DNA of 64,000 nt from Desulfobacteraceae bacterium Eth-SRB2 (GCA_004193595.1 RPGQ01000001.1:276418-340417); one strand, 5' to 3'. Shown: positions 49,911-59,262, counted from the first letter of the stretch. Notes: generated by a model not told the origin, from the sequence alone. Program-made: numbers and translations.

Positions 49911-50057
49911 AACTCATAAAAAGTCCGATTTAGACGGTTTCGTAAAAAGTTCAAATTCAAGGCGTGCAAATTTTGCAATCATGAGGCGTACTTTTCGTAC
50001 GTTGAATGATTGCGAAATGCAGCACAACGCAGAAGTTGGACTTTTTACGAAACCGTC
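49911..50057. repeat. MITE-like repeat, family A, copy 2
   Basis: AACTCATAAAAAGTCCGATT to TTTTTACGAAACCGTC. It lacks the CCCCCGCCAAACATAGGCGGG segment of copies 1 and 3, and ends three bases before the stop codon of the response-regulator gene. Confidence 0.82.
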
Positions 50058-50059
50058 TA

Positions 50060-50737
50060 CTATTCTTTCCATAAATCAATGTCAATAAGGCCGAGCTTTG
50101 CGGCATAGCGCGTAAGTTCAACGATGCTATGCAGATCGAGTTTGCGCATAATATTGTGGCGGTGGTTTTCCACGGTTTTGGGACTGATGAAAAGTTTATC
50201 GGCAATCCGGCTTGTAGACAGCCCTTCGGCCAGCAAAACCATGACCTCCTGCTCGCGAGCGGTCAGCAAGTCGTAAGTGCTACCCGTCACGGCGATCTGC
50301 TTTTCCGGCAATCCAATAAGCTTGTTTATTACTTTATGGGAAACCGACGTATCCATAAAATAATGACCTTTCAACACATATTCAATTCCCTCCAGAAGCT
50401 TATCTACAGCCGAGTCTTTTATCAAATAGCCCATAGCGCCGGACTGAAATGATTTTACGATATAGTCTATTTTGGAATGCATACTGACAACCATTACCCG
50501 TATTTTGGAGGAAACTTTTAAAATATCACCGATCAACACAATACCTTTTATATCCGGCAGGGCCATATCCAACAAAACCAAATCGGGCTTGAGTTCTTTT
50601 ACCATTTGAAGTCCGTTCTGCCCGGTGCCTGCTTCCCCGACTATTTCATACTTGGGGTTTTGACCGATGATCGTCTTAAGGCCCTCCCGAAACAGAGGAT
50701 GGTCGTCAATGATTAATATGCGCTGTTTCTGACTCAC
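50060..50737 (-). CDS. NarL/FixJ-type response regulator
   Basis: A 225-residue regulator. The receiver has LIIDDHPLFREGL, phospho-acceptor in PDLVLLDMALPD, and LIKDSAVDKL; a LuxR-type helix-turn-helix (LTAREQEVMVLLAEGLSTSRIADKLFISPKTVENHRHNIMRKL) binds DNA. GTG start after AAGGGG, 32 bases inside the end of the preceding kinase gene, so coupled translation is likely. It is last in the operon with two kinases. Targets are unknown. Confidence 0.93.
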   Translation of the reverse strand: MSQKQRILIIDDHPLFREGLKTIIGQNPKYEIVGEAGTGQNGLQMVKELKPDLVLLDMALPDIKGIVLIGDILKVSSKIRVMVVSMHSKIDYIVKSFQSGAMGYLIKDSAVDKLLEGIEYVLKGHYFMDTSVSHKVINKLIGLPEKQIAVTGSTYDLLTAREQEVMVLLAEGLSTSRIADKLFISPKTVENHRHNIMRKLDLHSIVELTRYAAKLGLIDIDLWKE

Positions 50738-52172
50738 TTTTTTGCCCCTTAAAAGGAAGTATTATCAATATCTTGGTACCCTGCATGGGGTGTGATTTAA
50801 TCGTTATTCGGCCCCCAAGCAGGTTGACCCTTTCTTTCATGCTTCGAAGTCCTATCCCTTTCTTATAACCGAATGCAAGTTCTTGCGCCTTTATATCAAA
50901 ACCTTTTCCGTCGTCTTCAATGCGAAGGATTATATTCGGAGATGCGCCCAGAAGGATGATTTTCGCCCGGTCGGTAGCGGCATGTTTGCTGATGTTGTTC
51001 AGGCCTTCCTGGACCAGACGGTAAAGATGGATCGAAGTATGAAAGTCCAAGTTTAACATATGTATTCCGGCAGAATGAAAGTCAACCTTCACCCCTCTAT
51101 TTTCAGAAAAATCTTCGCAATACATTCCAAGTGCCTCTACCATACCCAGTTGTTCCAGGCCAGGTGGCTGTAAATCATAGGCCAGGTTCCTGACAGATAT
51201 ATTTATTTGTTCACTGAGCTTGGATAATTTCGCCGCTTTTTCCCTTAATTCAGGAGATATGGCCGATTGGTCTTGTAATAGCATATCACAGCCGATTTTC
51301 AGTGAAGAAAGGTTTTGAGCGATGCTGTCATGCAGCTCATAAGAAAGCCTCTTCCTCTCACTTTCCTGGGCCTGTATCAGCATTTGAGAAAGGTTACACA
51401 CAAGATCTTCAGCTTGCTTTCGAGCACTAATATCTCGACTAATACCGCGGTAGCCCAAAAGGTTTCCTGCTTTGTCGAAAAACGGAACCCCATTTGTCTC
51501 CATGATGATTTCAAATCCGTCCTTTCGAATGAAAACAGTGTCAAAAGCCGTAATTGGTTTTACTTCCGCCACAATTTGAAACAGACTGGTTTTTAAGGCT
51601 TCTTTATCTTGATTAGAAAAAAAATCATAGAAGTATTTGCCGATCACCTCATCATGGTGATAACCTGTTATGCTTTCTACAATAGAGTTTGAATAGATAT
51701 ACCTGCCTTGCACATCCACCTCCCATACCCAATTGAATGTGCTTTCAGCCAAATCCTGAAATCGTTTTTCAGATCTGTACAGGGATCGCTCAAGCTTTAT
51801 TTCGCGAACCACGTTCTTAATGACATGGGGCAGCAGGTTAAAAACGTCTCCGGATTTAACCAGATATTCTTTTGCCCCTGATTTCATGGTGCATACAGCA
51901 ATATTCTCATCTCCCTGACCGGTGATCATAATAACCGGAATATCTATATCCGTTTGATTCAAAACTTCCAAAAACTCGATACCATTCATGCCGGGCATCA
52001 GGTAATCCGTTATGATAACTGTGGGATTGATTTGATCAAGCCGATTAAGGCAGCTGGTTGCATCCTGGAAATGATGAACCGAAGCGTATGGATACTCCCT
52101 GGCAATGGCCCGCTTCATGAGGCTGAAATGCGCTTCTTCGTCTTCAATGATCACGACCGTTAACGTTTCCAC
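50706..52172 (-). CDS. Receiver-PAS-histidine kinase hybrid (HisKA_3 type)
   Basis: A 488-residue soluble protein. Residues 1-125 are a receiver (VVIIEDEEAHF; phospho-acceptor in TVIITDYLMPGMNG; EYLVKSG). Residues 145-265 are a PAS domain with its C-terminal motif (GNLLGYRGISRDISARKQAE). Then HisKA_3 (SERKRLSYELHDSIAQNLSSL) and an ATPase domain (LRIEDDGKGFDI, GIGLRSMKERV). The receiver probably accepts phosphate from the adjacent membrane kinase and this protein then acts on the NarL-type regulator. Start GTG 52172, seven bases after GGAGG. Confidence 0.9.
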   Translation of the reverse strand: METLTVVIIEDEEAHFSLMKRAIAREYPYASVHHFQDATSCLNRLDQINPTVIITDYLMPGMNGIEFLEVLNQTDIDIPVIMITGQGDENIAVCTMKSGAKEYLVKSGDVFNLLPHVIKNVVREIKLERSLYRSEKRFQDLAESTFNWVWEVDVQGRYIYSNSIVESITGYHHDEVIGKYFYDFFSNQDKEALKTSLFQIVAEVKPITAFDTVFIRKDGFEIIMETNGVPFFDKAGNLLGYRGISRDISARKQAEDLVCNLSQMLIQAQESERKRLSYELHDSIAQNLSSLKIGCDMLLQDQSAISPELREKAAKLSKLSEQINISVRNLAYDLQPPGLEQLGMVEALGMYCEDFSENRGVKVDFHSAGIHMLNLDFHTSIHLYRLVQEGLNNISKHAATDRAKIILLGASPNIILRIEDDGKGFDIKAQELAFGYKKGIGLRSMKERVNLLGGRITIKSHPMQGTKILIILPFKGQKSESETAHINH

Positions 52173-52174
52173 GA

Positions 52175-53839
52175 TCAAGCCTCCTTGTCTTTGAGGATGA
52201 AAAAAAACGTGGACCCTTTCCCAGGTTCGGATTCCAGCCAGACTCTGCCGCCATGGTACTCGATAATCCGTTTTACAATTGCCAGCCCAATACCGGTTCC
52301 TTGTCCAATCTTTTTTGCAGAAGGCAGCCGCTGAAACACCTGGAAAATCTTTTCAAAATATGTTTTTTCAATACCAATACCGTTATCTTTGACAAAGATA
52401 ACCTTCTGGTCATCCTGCTCTCGAACTCCTACCTTAATTCGTGGAGAGGGGTTTTCGTTGCCGATATATTTAATTGCATTGGATAACAGGTTCTCCATGA
52501 CCTGAACCAATCGCTTTTTTTCACCATAAACCAACGGAAGGTCTTGCGAAACAGTGACCTGAACACCTTTTGCCTCGATCTGAGGTTGAAGTGCTGCAAT
52601 AACTTCTTCCATGAGATCCGCCAAAGGAAATTCGGTCTTTTTTACCGTTAATCGCCCGATGCGGGAGAGTTCCAGCAAGTCGTTAATCAAAAGTTCCATC
52701 TTTCGGGTAGCATCACCGATATAATTAAGGTATTTCTCACCCTCTTCAGAAATCAGGTTTCCAAAATCTTCACGCAAAGCACCCACAAAACCTTCAATGG
52801 TAACAATGGGCGTCTTCAGGTCATGGGAAACCGAAAACACAAAGGTTTCAAGTTCCGCGTTTTTGTCGGCAAGTTCCTTGAGCAGGACCTCCAACTTCTT
52901 TTCATTTTTCTTTAACGCCTCTTGGGCTCGTTTTCGTTCACTGACTTCATGAAGGGCATGGTCTCTGGCCTGCCGGTACATTTGCATTCGATGATTCAGA
53001 AAATGAAGGAGCAGCAAAAGAATTGCGGAGATAAACATGCCGAAAGTTAGAAGCCCGGGGTGCCGAACCACCCTGGACGGATACAGGGCAACCTTGGGAA
53101 AAAGTTCCAATTGCCAGGTTTTTCCGGGGAAACGGATCTCTCGAAGCACGTGCAAGGTATGCTTTTCCGCATTGCTGAAGCTCTGTTTTTCATTCGTATA
53201 AATCAGTTGATCGTCTTCGTAAATTCTGATCCAAAAGTGCGTGAGCATATTTTTGGCCAAACAGCTCTCCATAACTCGTTTGACCTGAAATACACCGTTC
53301 AGGTAACCTTGCACCCGGCCGGTATAAACCAGCGGCCGGAAGGTATGGAAACCCAGTCCTCCCTGAATAATTTCCGTACAAGGGGTGGCCACATGTTTTA
53401 GATGCTCCCCGGCCTTTTGAAACGTATCCCGCACCTGCAAATCCAGACGATCATAGACAATATTATCGATGGCACGTTCATTGCTTTCCCTGGGAAAAAC
53501 CCAGCGAACAATCCCCCCGGGATCGATCCAGTTGATCCCCGTAAAACCGGGGTAATGGGTGTAAAAATTTTCGGCAAACTCAAGAAAACGTTTCCGGCTA
53601 AAGTCAGGCGGAGTTCTTTCGATCCATCTATCGGCCAATAATTCAAGAGAAGCCATGCGGGCGTTCATCAGACCTTGAACACGAATCCGTATCTGCTCCG
53701 AAGACGTTTCCATATGTCGCAAGACAAGCTGTTGTTCATGCCTGTTTTGATTTTGCCATAGAATGACGGCACCGCTGCCAAAAATCAAAAAAGCGGCAAT
53801 GGGAAATAAATTTCTGAAATGGGATATGGATAGCTTCAA
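52175..53839 (-). CDS. Membrane sensor histidine kinase with CHASE-like sensor
   Basis: A 554-residue kinase. TM1 is at about 10-27 and TM2 at about 265-285; between them a CHASE-like extracellular domain (FYTHYPGFTGINWIDPGGIVRWVFP). A coiled coil (ERKRAQEALKKNEKKLEVLLKELADKNAELE) leads to the H box VFSVSHDLKTPIVTIEGF, N box VMENLLSNAIKYI, G1 VKDNGIGIEK and F/G2 FQRLPSAKKIGQGTGIGLAIV. TTG start, no strong ribosome site. First gene of the three-gene cascade; the stop codon abuts the next start. Confidence 0.9.
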   Translation of the reverse strand: MKLSISHFRNLFPIAAFLIFGSGAVILWQNQNRHEQQLVLRHMETSSEQIRIRVQGLMNARMASLELLADRWIERTPPDFSRKRFLEFAENFYTHYPGFTGINWIDPGGIVRWVFPRESNERAIDNIVYDRLDLQVRDTFQKAGEHLKHVATPCTEIIQGGLGFHTFRPLVYTGRVQGYLNGVFQVKRVMESCLAKNMLTHFWIRIYEDDQLIYTNEKQSFSNAEKHTLHVLREIRFPGKTWQLELFPKVALYPSRVVRHPGLLTFGMFISAILLLLLHFLNHRMQMYRQARDHALHEVSERKRAQEALKKNEKKLEVLLKELADKNAELETFVFSVSHDLKTPIVTIEGFVGALREDFGNLISEEGEKYLNYIGDATRKMELLINDLLELSRIGRLTVKKTEFPLADLMEEVIAALQPQIEAKGVQVTVSQDLPLVYGEKKRLVQVMENLLSNAIKYIGNENPSPRIKVGVREQDDQKVIFVKDNGIGIEKTYFEKIFQVFQRLPSAKKIGQGTGIGLAIVKRIIEYHGGRVWLESEPGKGSTFFFILKDKEA

Positions 53840-54224
53840 CGAAAGTCTGTATATAATATTGTATCAGGGTTAAAAATCGTATTGTCGATACACGCAAAAC
53901 GTTTCATAAGAGCATACCTGTCGCATCGGGGTTACGTCTCTGGTTTTTGTAACAATCAAAATGAGTTGCTGTTATTATAGCAAATTCTGAATCGACTTGA
54001 ATTGAAACTTTGTTTTTATTCACAGATCTAAAAAAGTGCGTCCAAGTCTGAAAATGCACGCTTTCTAACAAAAAAGGGTGTTAAAAGCAACACCCTTTTT
54101 TTAAACCTTGAATTGCGCTACTCTTTGGTTCGATTTTAAGGATTTTTTTAATAAAAAAATGGGCAGTAGATATTTATTTGACCATTAGACGGATATGGTT
54201 GTTGCAATGGTTTTAGTGCCCGGG
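53840..54224. other. Gene-free gap
   Basis: Contains the terminator at 54069-54103 and AT-rich sequence, presumably the promoter of the kinase operon on the 53840 side. No other feature seen. Confidence 0.5.
54069..54103. terminator. Bidirectional Rho-independent terminator
   Basis: AAAAAGGGTGTT-AAAAGC-AACACCCTTTTTTT. On the minus strand it ends the glycogen synthase transcript. Confidence 0.88.
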
Positions 54225-55859
54225 TTATTCATTTACTCGAAGCAATTTTGATTGCTGCTCCTCGATGCGCCGCCTTTTTTTCGAAAAACGAATAATGTTC
54301 TGCTGATCTGAACGATCTGATGGGATGCCATGGGGTTTCGTATGCTGCCGGTTAACCAGAGGCCGCTGCAACATTTTTTCATAAAGATCTATGTAATGTT
54401 GTGCGGTCACCCTGTGATTAAATGTAGCGGCCCCTTGCATCATTATGCGTTTGACGTGCTGTTTCTTTTTTTTTGCGGGAAGCATGTAAAATTGCATGGC
54501 CTGATCAATGGCCCAGGATAGACCTCCCGGATCGAATGTGTTAAACAGAAAACCGTTGCCCGTAGGGTTATCTAAGTCCAGATGGGTAACCGTATCATGA
54601 ATTCCGCCGGTATCGTGGGCGACCGGGAGAGCCCCATAAATAGCGCCGATCATTTGTGGAAGGCCGCAAGGTTCAAAACTTGACGGCATCAGCACAAAAT
54701 CCGAAGCCCCGTAAGCCAGACGTGCCAACCGTTCATTGAAGCTGCATACTGCTACTCTATCTGACAAATTATGGAATCGAACGATGTCGTTAAAATGTCT
54801 TTGAAACTCCCCGTCTGCTACAAAAACTATTTCTAAATTTTGTTCCGAGTAGCGGGAAACCGTGTTATAAAGTATCTCAGACAGCAACCGGCATCCCTTT
54901 TGAAACGGATCCAGACGAGAAGGCCAGAAAAAAACCGGGGCCTGTGGGTCCTGTATCAATCCCAATTTTTTCTGTAGGATCCGTTTATTGGTCTTTTTTC
55001 CACCCACATGATTTTTTGCTGAATACTTGCACGGCAAAGCATCGTCTGTGGATGGGTTATAGGAAGGGTCCGGCGCGTTTAGAATCCCAACAGCACATCC
55101 GGCGTTGCTTTTATTGGCAAGTTCACATTGCATGGAGTTTTTTACAAAACCATCCCGGCCTTGGATCATTTCCTTCAAAAAGGTGGGACTCACAAGATTC
55201 ACAAAATGGGCGGCAAAAGCACCGCTGGTAAGAAAATCTATCGGGATGGAATTTCTGATATTTTCATAAGTCGATGGAAAATATTCATAATAAAAGTTTT
55301 GCCAGAACGACGCGCCGTCAATACCCCTGTCCTCAATTTCGGAAAGAGTGGTTTTAACCGTGTGGATATTGTGAATGGTAAACAGGCAGGGGATGCCCAA
55401 TTGTCTGGCCATGGCCGGAATCAGACCGGTCATCCAGTCATTGCAATGGATAAGATCCGGCTGAACCCGAGGAACGATATTGTTCATTACTTCTCGTTGA
55501 AACGCCAGTGAAATTCTGATATTTTTAACCTCATCCCCCGAATAGATATGATTACGATAGAAAAAAGCCCTGTCCTGGGCCAGGTGAACCCTATCGTCCG
55601 GCACCCTGCTCCGTATGGTTTTCAGCTCCCTTCTAACAATTGGCGGCGATTGACCGCCAAAGATGGTGCGGTAATCCGGCAGGGCCACATGGATGTCGGC
55701 GCCCTGGCTATACAGCTCATTTATCAAAGCTGCCGAGACATCCGCAAGGCCTCCGGCCTTGGCATTCAAGCCGTTTGAAATATTACCCATGCCTTTGGGA
55801 AGATAGGTAATTTCAGGCGTCACGATAAGAACTCGAGGATTGGTTGGAAAATTGTTCAT
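54225..55859 (-). CDS. glgA: Glycogen synthase-like glycosyltransferase (GT5)
   Basis: A 544-residue enzyme of the glycogen/starch synthase family, which transfers glucose from ADP- or UDP-glucose to an alpha-1,4-glucan. The N-terminal glucan/nucleotide motif is NAKAGGLADVSAALINEL (K-x-GGL); PDLIHCNDWMTGLIPA and LFTIHNIHT follow. The C-terminal domain has FVLMPSSFEPCGLPQMIGAIYGALPVAHDTGGIHDTV, with the catalytic Glu. A C-terminal basic tail (about 45 residues) is unusual. Weak ribosome site; a family E hairpin repeat is upstream. Confidence 0.9.
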   Translation of the reverse strand: MNNFPTNPRVLIVTPEITYLPKGMGNISNGLNAKAGGLADVSAALINELYSQGADIHVALPDYRTIFGGQSPPIVRRELKTIRSRVPDDRVHLAQDRAFFYRNHIYSGDEVKNIRISLAFQREVMNNIVPRVQPDLIHCNDWMTGLIPAMARQLGIPCLFTIHNIHTVKTTLSEIEDRGIDGASFWQNFYYEYFPSTYENIRNSIPIDFLTSGAFAAHFVNLVSPTFLKEMIQGRDGFVKNSMQCELANKSNAGCAVGILNAPDPSYNPSTDDALPCKYSAKNHVGGKKTNKRILQKKLGLIQDPQAPVFFWPSRLDPFQKGCRLLSEILYNTVSRYSEQNLEIVFVADGEFQRHFNDIVRFHNLSDRVAVCSFNERLARLAYGASDFVLMPSSFEPCGLPQMIGAIYGALPVAHDTGGIHDTVTHLDLDNPTGNGFLFNTFDPGGLSWAIDQAMQFYMLPAKKKKQHVKRIMMQGAATFNHRVTAQHYIDLYEKMLQRPLVNRQHTKPHGIPSDRSDQQNIIRFSKKRRRIEEQQSKLLRVNE

Positions 55860-55930
55860 AATCTGCGGTTCCTATGATTTGGTATTAGATATTGATTCTG
55901 TTTTTTGGGAAAATTATCAGATTATTATTC

Positions 55931-56012
55931 ATTCTGTCCATAGAGGGATGGGTTCATTTTATAAGGTAGGAGTCCCTATGGCTGGGAATTTTTCCCGGAC
56001 AATCGGGAGGAA
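55931..56012. repeat. Degenerate family E hairpin repeat
   Basis: CTGTCCATAGAGGGATGGGT, TCATTTTATAAGG, GGGAATTTTTCCC and AATCGGGAGG. Matches the order of the other copies with many changes. Confidence 0.5.
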
Positions 56013-56110
56013 AACAGATAAGAAATGTTGGATTTAGAAGTTCAGAGGTTCAGGGCTTGTGAAGTTATTTTTGAGTAAGGCCTAAGGGGACCACATATTC
56101 AAGCTGTCTT

Positions 56111-56434
56111 TCAAGAAATTGATTTATAAATAAAAACATAGCGCTCCTCATTGATGTCTATAACAATATCCCCGCCCCTTGTCTCCGCATAAACGATCCA
56201 TCCGGGCTTGGGGCCGCTCCCGCATTCAGCTTTAGGAACAAAATCGCCGGTCTTCCCGTTATACCAGGCAAGTAACATGGGTTGAGAGGTAAATTCTTTT
56301 GCTTTGTTGTCGGCAAGTTGCTTGATGGATACAAAATCCATATCTTTATCATCAATCTTTAACTCTATGGGATTGTTCAGACACTCTTTTATAGAACAAC
56401 TGCAACCGGTCATATACATTTTCCTTTTATTCAA
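56111..56434 (-). CDS. AF1514-like small protein
   Basis: A 107-residue protein. The central and C-terminal sequence PIELKIDDKDMDFVSIKQLADNKAKEF...GDFVPKAECGSGPKPGWIVYAETRGGDIVIDINEERYVFIY resembles the AF1514/DUF5619-type family of small proteins found in archaea and sulfate reducers; the function is unknown. Three cysteines lie near the start (TGCSCSIKEC). It is probably cytoplasmic. Confidence in the family is moderate. Confidence 0.65.
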   Translation of the reverse strand: MNKRKMYMTGCSCSIKECLNNPIELKIDDKDMDFVSIKQLADNKAKEFTSQPMLLAWYNGKTGDFVPKAECGSGPKPGWIVYAETRGGDIVIDINEERYVFIYKSIS

Positions 56435-56439
56435 TTTGA

Positions 56440-56606
56440 AAGTTTTAAGTGCCTAAAATGATCTAAAGTGCCTAAAGTTTACCCTGTGGAATGCGGAGCC
56501 TATTCCTCCGGGGTTAATGAATTCTATCAGTTTTAATTGGCCTCGCCGAAGGCGAGTTCCTTAACTTTAGTTCACTTTAGCTCACTTCAAATTTTAGTCA
56601 CTTTTA
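56440..56606. repeat. 'CTAAAGT' inverted repeat, family D, copy 3
   Basis: AAAATGATCTAAAGTGCCTA at the left; TTTAGTTCACTTTAGCTCAC at the right. A GCCTCGCCGAAGGCGAG hairpin is near the centre. Confidence 0.78.
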
Positions 56607-56688
56607 TGGTCTTTCGCTACGTTGAATGCGGTGGCCTGTCATAAAATACGTCACCGTATTTACGAGTTACAGCACTTAGCCTTAACAA

Positions 56689-57417
56689 TTAACTTTTTCT
56701 TGTTTTTGCGTCCCAGGCTTTTTTATAGGTTGCCATGATTTTGGAACTCATGGCTTCCAGATTTTTGACAATGATGGAAACCCTGCCGGCGGGTATGGAA
56801 ACCACCATTAATTCGGGGTCCAGACCGCACCGCAAACGGTCCCCAAAGCCCGTGACTGAAAAATTGACCTTGCCCGTCTGTATTGAATAAGCGGTAACAT
56901 CCCCACAGACACCTTGAAAGCCCGTGGCCATTGAAATCTCTGTCCGGCCGCCGGTATCATATTTATCGGCCACTAATATAAACATGATTTGCTCCGCATT
57001 AGCGGGGATAAGGATTACCTGATAATTATTATCCGCCTGGGATAGGGGTCTGAGAAAAATCGCGCTTGTGCTGCCGTCCTCAAGCTTGTATGCCCCTGCT
57101 ACCGCGTTTTTAGCGGCCTGGATGCTCCCAAACACCCCTGCATTATAATGCTTGCTGCCGGACAGCATCTCTTCGGAATAATTCGAAAAACCCAGTGTTG
57201 CCGCACCGGATTTGCAGATGATATCCTTTTCCAGAAGATAAAGGGTTTGCCCGAGTGCGGCTGTCATTATTCCATGACAATAGCTTCGGAGCGGTTTATC
57301 CGGCCGGTACTTCTCCAATTCTAAGTTATGGTTTGGGTGTAGTGAAACAGCAACAGGAGAAATAGAAAGTTCTAAATGAGTGGTTAATATTTCAGATAGT
57401 TGAGCAGTATTCATCAT
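56689..57417 (-). CDS. DUF169-family protein
   Basis: A 242-residue protein of the DUF169 family: SISPVAVSLHPN, CHGIMTAALGQTLYLLEKDIICKSGAATLGF and GFQGVCGDVTAYSIQTGKVNFSVTGFGDRLRCGLDPELMVVSIP. Cysteines in SYCHG, IICKSG, GVCGD and RLRCG are conserved in style and suggest a metal or cluster site. Members are common in anaerobes; the function is unknown. It may begin at either of two consecutive ATGs. No obvious operon partners. Confidence 0.85.
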   Translation of the reverse strand: MMNTAQLSEILTTHLELSISPVAVSLHPNHNLELEKYRPDKPLRSYCHGIMTAALGQTLYLLEKDIICKSGAATLGFSNYSEEMLSGSKHYNAGVFGSIQAAKNAVAGAYKLEDGSTSAIFLRPLSQADNNYQVILIPANAEQIMFILVADKYDTGGRTEISMATGFQGVCGDVTAYSIQTGKVNFSVTGFGDRLRCGLDPELMVVSIPAGRVSIIVKNLEAMSSKIMATYKKAWDAKTRKS

Positions 57418-57668
57418 TTTTCACACTCCATCATTCGTATGGTCTTCAGGTTCCGAATCAACACAATTATCTCGCCGGCTGCATTTATACAGGAATACCC
57501 CTAAAACATCAAGTCAGATATGTGGCTGGCACCTAAGTTCTTCAAACCTCATATCGGCTGGACATACAATACAAACTCTTAAATCACGCTTATGGGGACA
57601 TGGATTATTCAGACTCGTTTTTGTGGCGGGATAATACCGCAAAAATTATTACATCCCTATAAATGAGG
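57418..57668. other. Gene-free gap
   Basis: No gene or recognisable signal. TGGCACC-TAAG-TTCT at about 57529 resembles a sigma54 element but lacks the -12 GC. Confidence 0.4.
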
Positions 57669-58083
57669 AAGTGGGTGGAAATCAAGATCGTTGGTAAACG
57701 CTGATGCCTTTCTATTGACAAACCGTGGCTCCGAAGCTTTTTTTAGGTGTCAGGTTTAAGGTTTAAGGATTAAGGGGGAAACCAGGTGACCCATAGAAAT
57801 TTTATGGACGTGGAGGATCTTGAGGTCTATAAAAATTAGAAATTCTGGGTCGTTACAAAGAATGCATTCGTATGTTGGTTGGATTAGAGAAAACATTGGA
57901 ACGGAAAGTCCCAGAGCGAGAACACCGCTGGCAGTTAGCTGAGGAAACGGCAGTGTATGGCGTAAAAAATGAATCGTTCCCTCAGGGCCGGCCCATTACT
58001 ACTGAACATGTTTCCTGACACCTGACACCTGAAACCAAATAGCCATAGCAATCTTAGCAAACAACAGTCTTGATTTACACCCC
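57669..58083. repeat. Long duplicated non-coding block, copy 2, with inserted debris
   Basis: Left part GGTGGAAATCAAGATCGTTG...GACAAACCGTGGCTCCGAAG and right part CTGACACCTGACACCTGAAA...AACAACAGTCTTGATTTACA equal the ends of 47366-47640. Between them lies different, gene-like debris (57804-58018). Confidence 0.75.
57804..58018 (+). pseudogene. Gene debris of unknown origin
   Basis: ATG 57804 opens MDVEDLEVYKN and stops at once; in another frame about 55 codons read RYKECIRMLVGLEKTLERKVPEREHRWQLAEETAVYGVKN...EHVS to a stop at 58018. The opening resembles the start of small four-helix-bundle proteins, but the tail is not recognised. Treat it as decayed coding sequence between repeat ends. Confidence 0.3.
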
Positions 58084-58172
58084 AATTGATATAGAGATAT
58101 TATATTTTTCTGATGTCAGGTCAAGTAAACCCTATTTCTGGCGATTGTCAAAACATCTCCGCCAAGGATAAA

Positions 58173-58631
58173 TTATGTTTTCAGATAAAATTCCAAATCC
58201 TTTTCAAGTGATTTTTGATCGATGTACTGTGCTCCGACATTGCAATCGATAATCCATATTATTTTGATGAGTTTGTGGATTTCCGTTTTCATTGGATTGT
58301 CTAAAGTAAATTTCAATTCAACTGTATCATTTCTGGAAATATAATGTGGCTTAAGACTTGCAAATCGAACTCCGCTTGCTGAAATATCTTCAACGATTAT
58401 TTCTCCTTTTTCATCTCTCCCCTGGACAAAGTATTCACCATGGAGCCGGACTTTCTTACGGTATTGCCTTCGAAATTCCAATGCAATCCGAAAAACTTCG
58501 CCACATCGGCATTTAGCCTTCAGTTTTTTTTGAGTATTCTTGAAATTCGTTACATCTACATTTTTCTTAAATCCGCATTTAGGACAGATTATAGTCGCTT
58601 GATTGGTATCGTCCACATAAATTTTTTTCAT
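58173..58631 (-). CDS. PilZ-domain protein with N-terminal zinc ribbon
   Basis: A 152-residue protein. Residues 16-45 hold ICPKCGFKK...KCRCGEVF, two C-x-C/C-x2-C knuckles of a zinc ribbon. Residues 54-150 are a PilZ domain with RRQYRKKVR (RxxxR type) and VEDISASGVRF (DxSxxG), so c-di-GMP binding is expected. No membrane segment. It is unrelated in the N-terminus to the PilZ protein at 8355-8924. Weak ribosome site. It stands alone. Confidence 0.83.
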   Translation of the reverse strand: MKKIYVDDTNQATIICPKCGFKKNVDVTNFKNTQKKLKAKCRCGEVFRIALEFRRQYRKKVRLHGEYFVQGRDEKGEIIVEDISASGVRFASLKPHYISRNDTVELKFTLDNPMKTEIHKLIKIIWIIDCNVGAQYIDQKSLEKDLEFYLKT

Positions 58632-58701
58632 AAAATTTTCTTTTTTTTCGATAGTTGCTTAAGCACAATATGTTGACGTAAAGTTCAAATACTGGAAATC
58701 C

Positions 58702-58800
58702 TTATTCAATGATGCGTGACAATATAGGGAAATAATAGACGTCAGAAGAGATTAGCGAGCTAAGAATGCGATTTTCACATAGATTTTGGATGTTTGCCAT
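58702..58800 (-). CDS. Possible 32-residue peptide
   Basis: AAGGAG lies six bases before an ATG reading MANIQNLCENRILSSLISSD...ILSRIIE and a stop. The ribosome site is excellent but the frame is short and matches nothing I know; it could be a leader peptide, a truncated gene or chance. The rest of the 58632-59458 gap holds AT-rich sequence and repeats. Confidence 0.35.
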   Translation of the reverse strand: MANIQNLCENRILSSLISSDVYYFPILSRIIE

Positions 58801-59078
58801 GTCAATCTCCTTCTTCTAAAACAAAAAAAGATTGATAAGGGATTGATTTTTAAATTGAATGTAGAGAAAAAATCAATTTATACACGGCAATCTGATAAAA
58901 ATTAATAGGTGGTGCCTTCTGGTATGTAAAGGAAATTCTTATCTGATTACCGAATATTTGAGTTCAAATACAGGATGTCGACTTTATTGTCAACCCGGCA
59001 TTTTTATTCATATACTTTTTACTGAACTGATATTAAGCAAGTTAATACGCCAATTCTACACGAACGTTATGATTAATG

Positions 59079-59250
59079 AACTCGTAAAAAGTCCGATTTA
59101 GACGGTTTCGTAAAAAGTTCAAATTCCCCCGCCAAACATAGGCGGGATAAAAAGGCATCGCAAATTTTGCAATCATGAGGCGTACTGATCGTACGTTGAA
59201 TGATTGCGAAATGCAACACAACGCAGAAGTTGGACTTTTTACGAGACCGT
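59079..59250. repeat. MITE-like repeat, family A, copy 3
   Basis: AACTCGTAAAAAGTCCGATT to GGACTTTTTACGAGACCGT, almost identical to 2143-2315 including CCCCCGCC...GGCGGG, which suggests recent spread. Confidence 0.85.
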
Positions 59251-59262
59251 TGCATATTCGGT

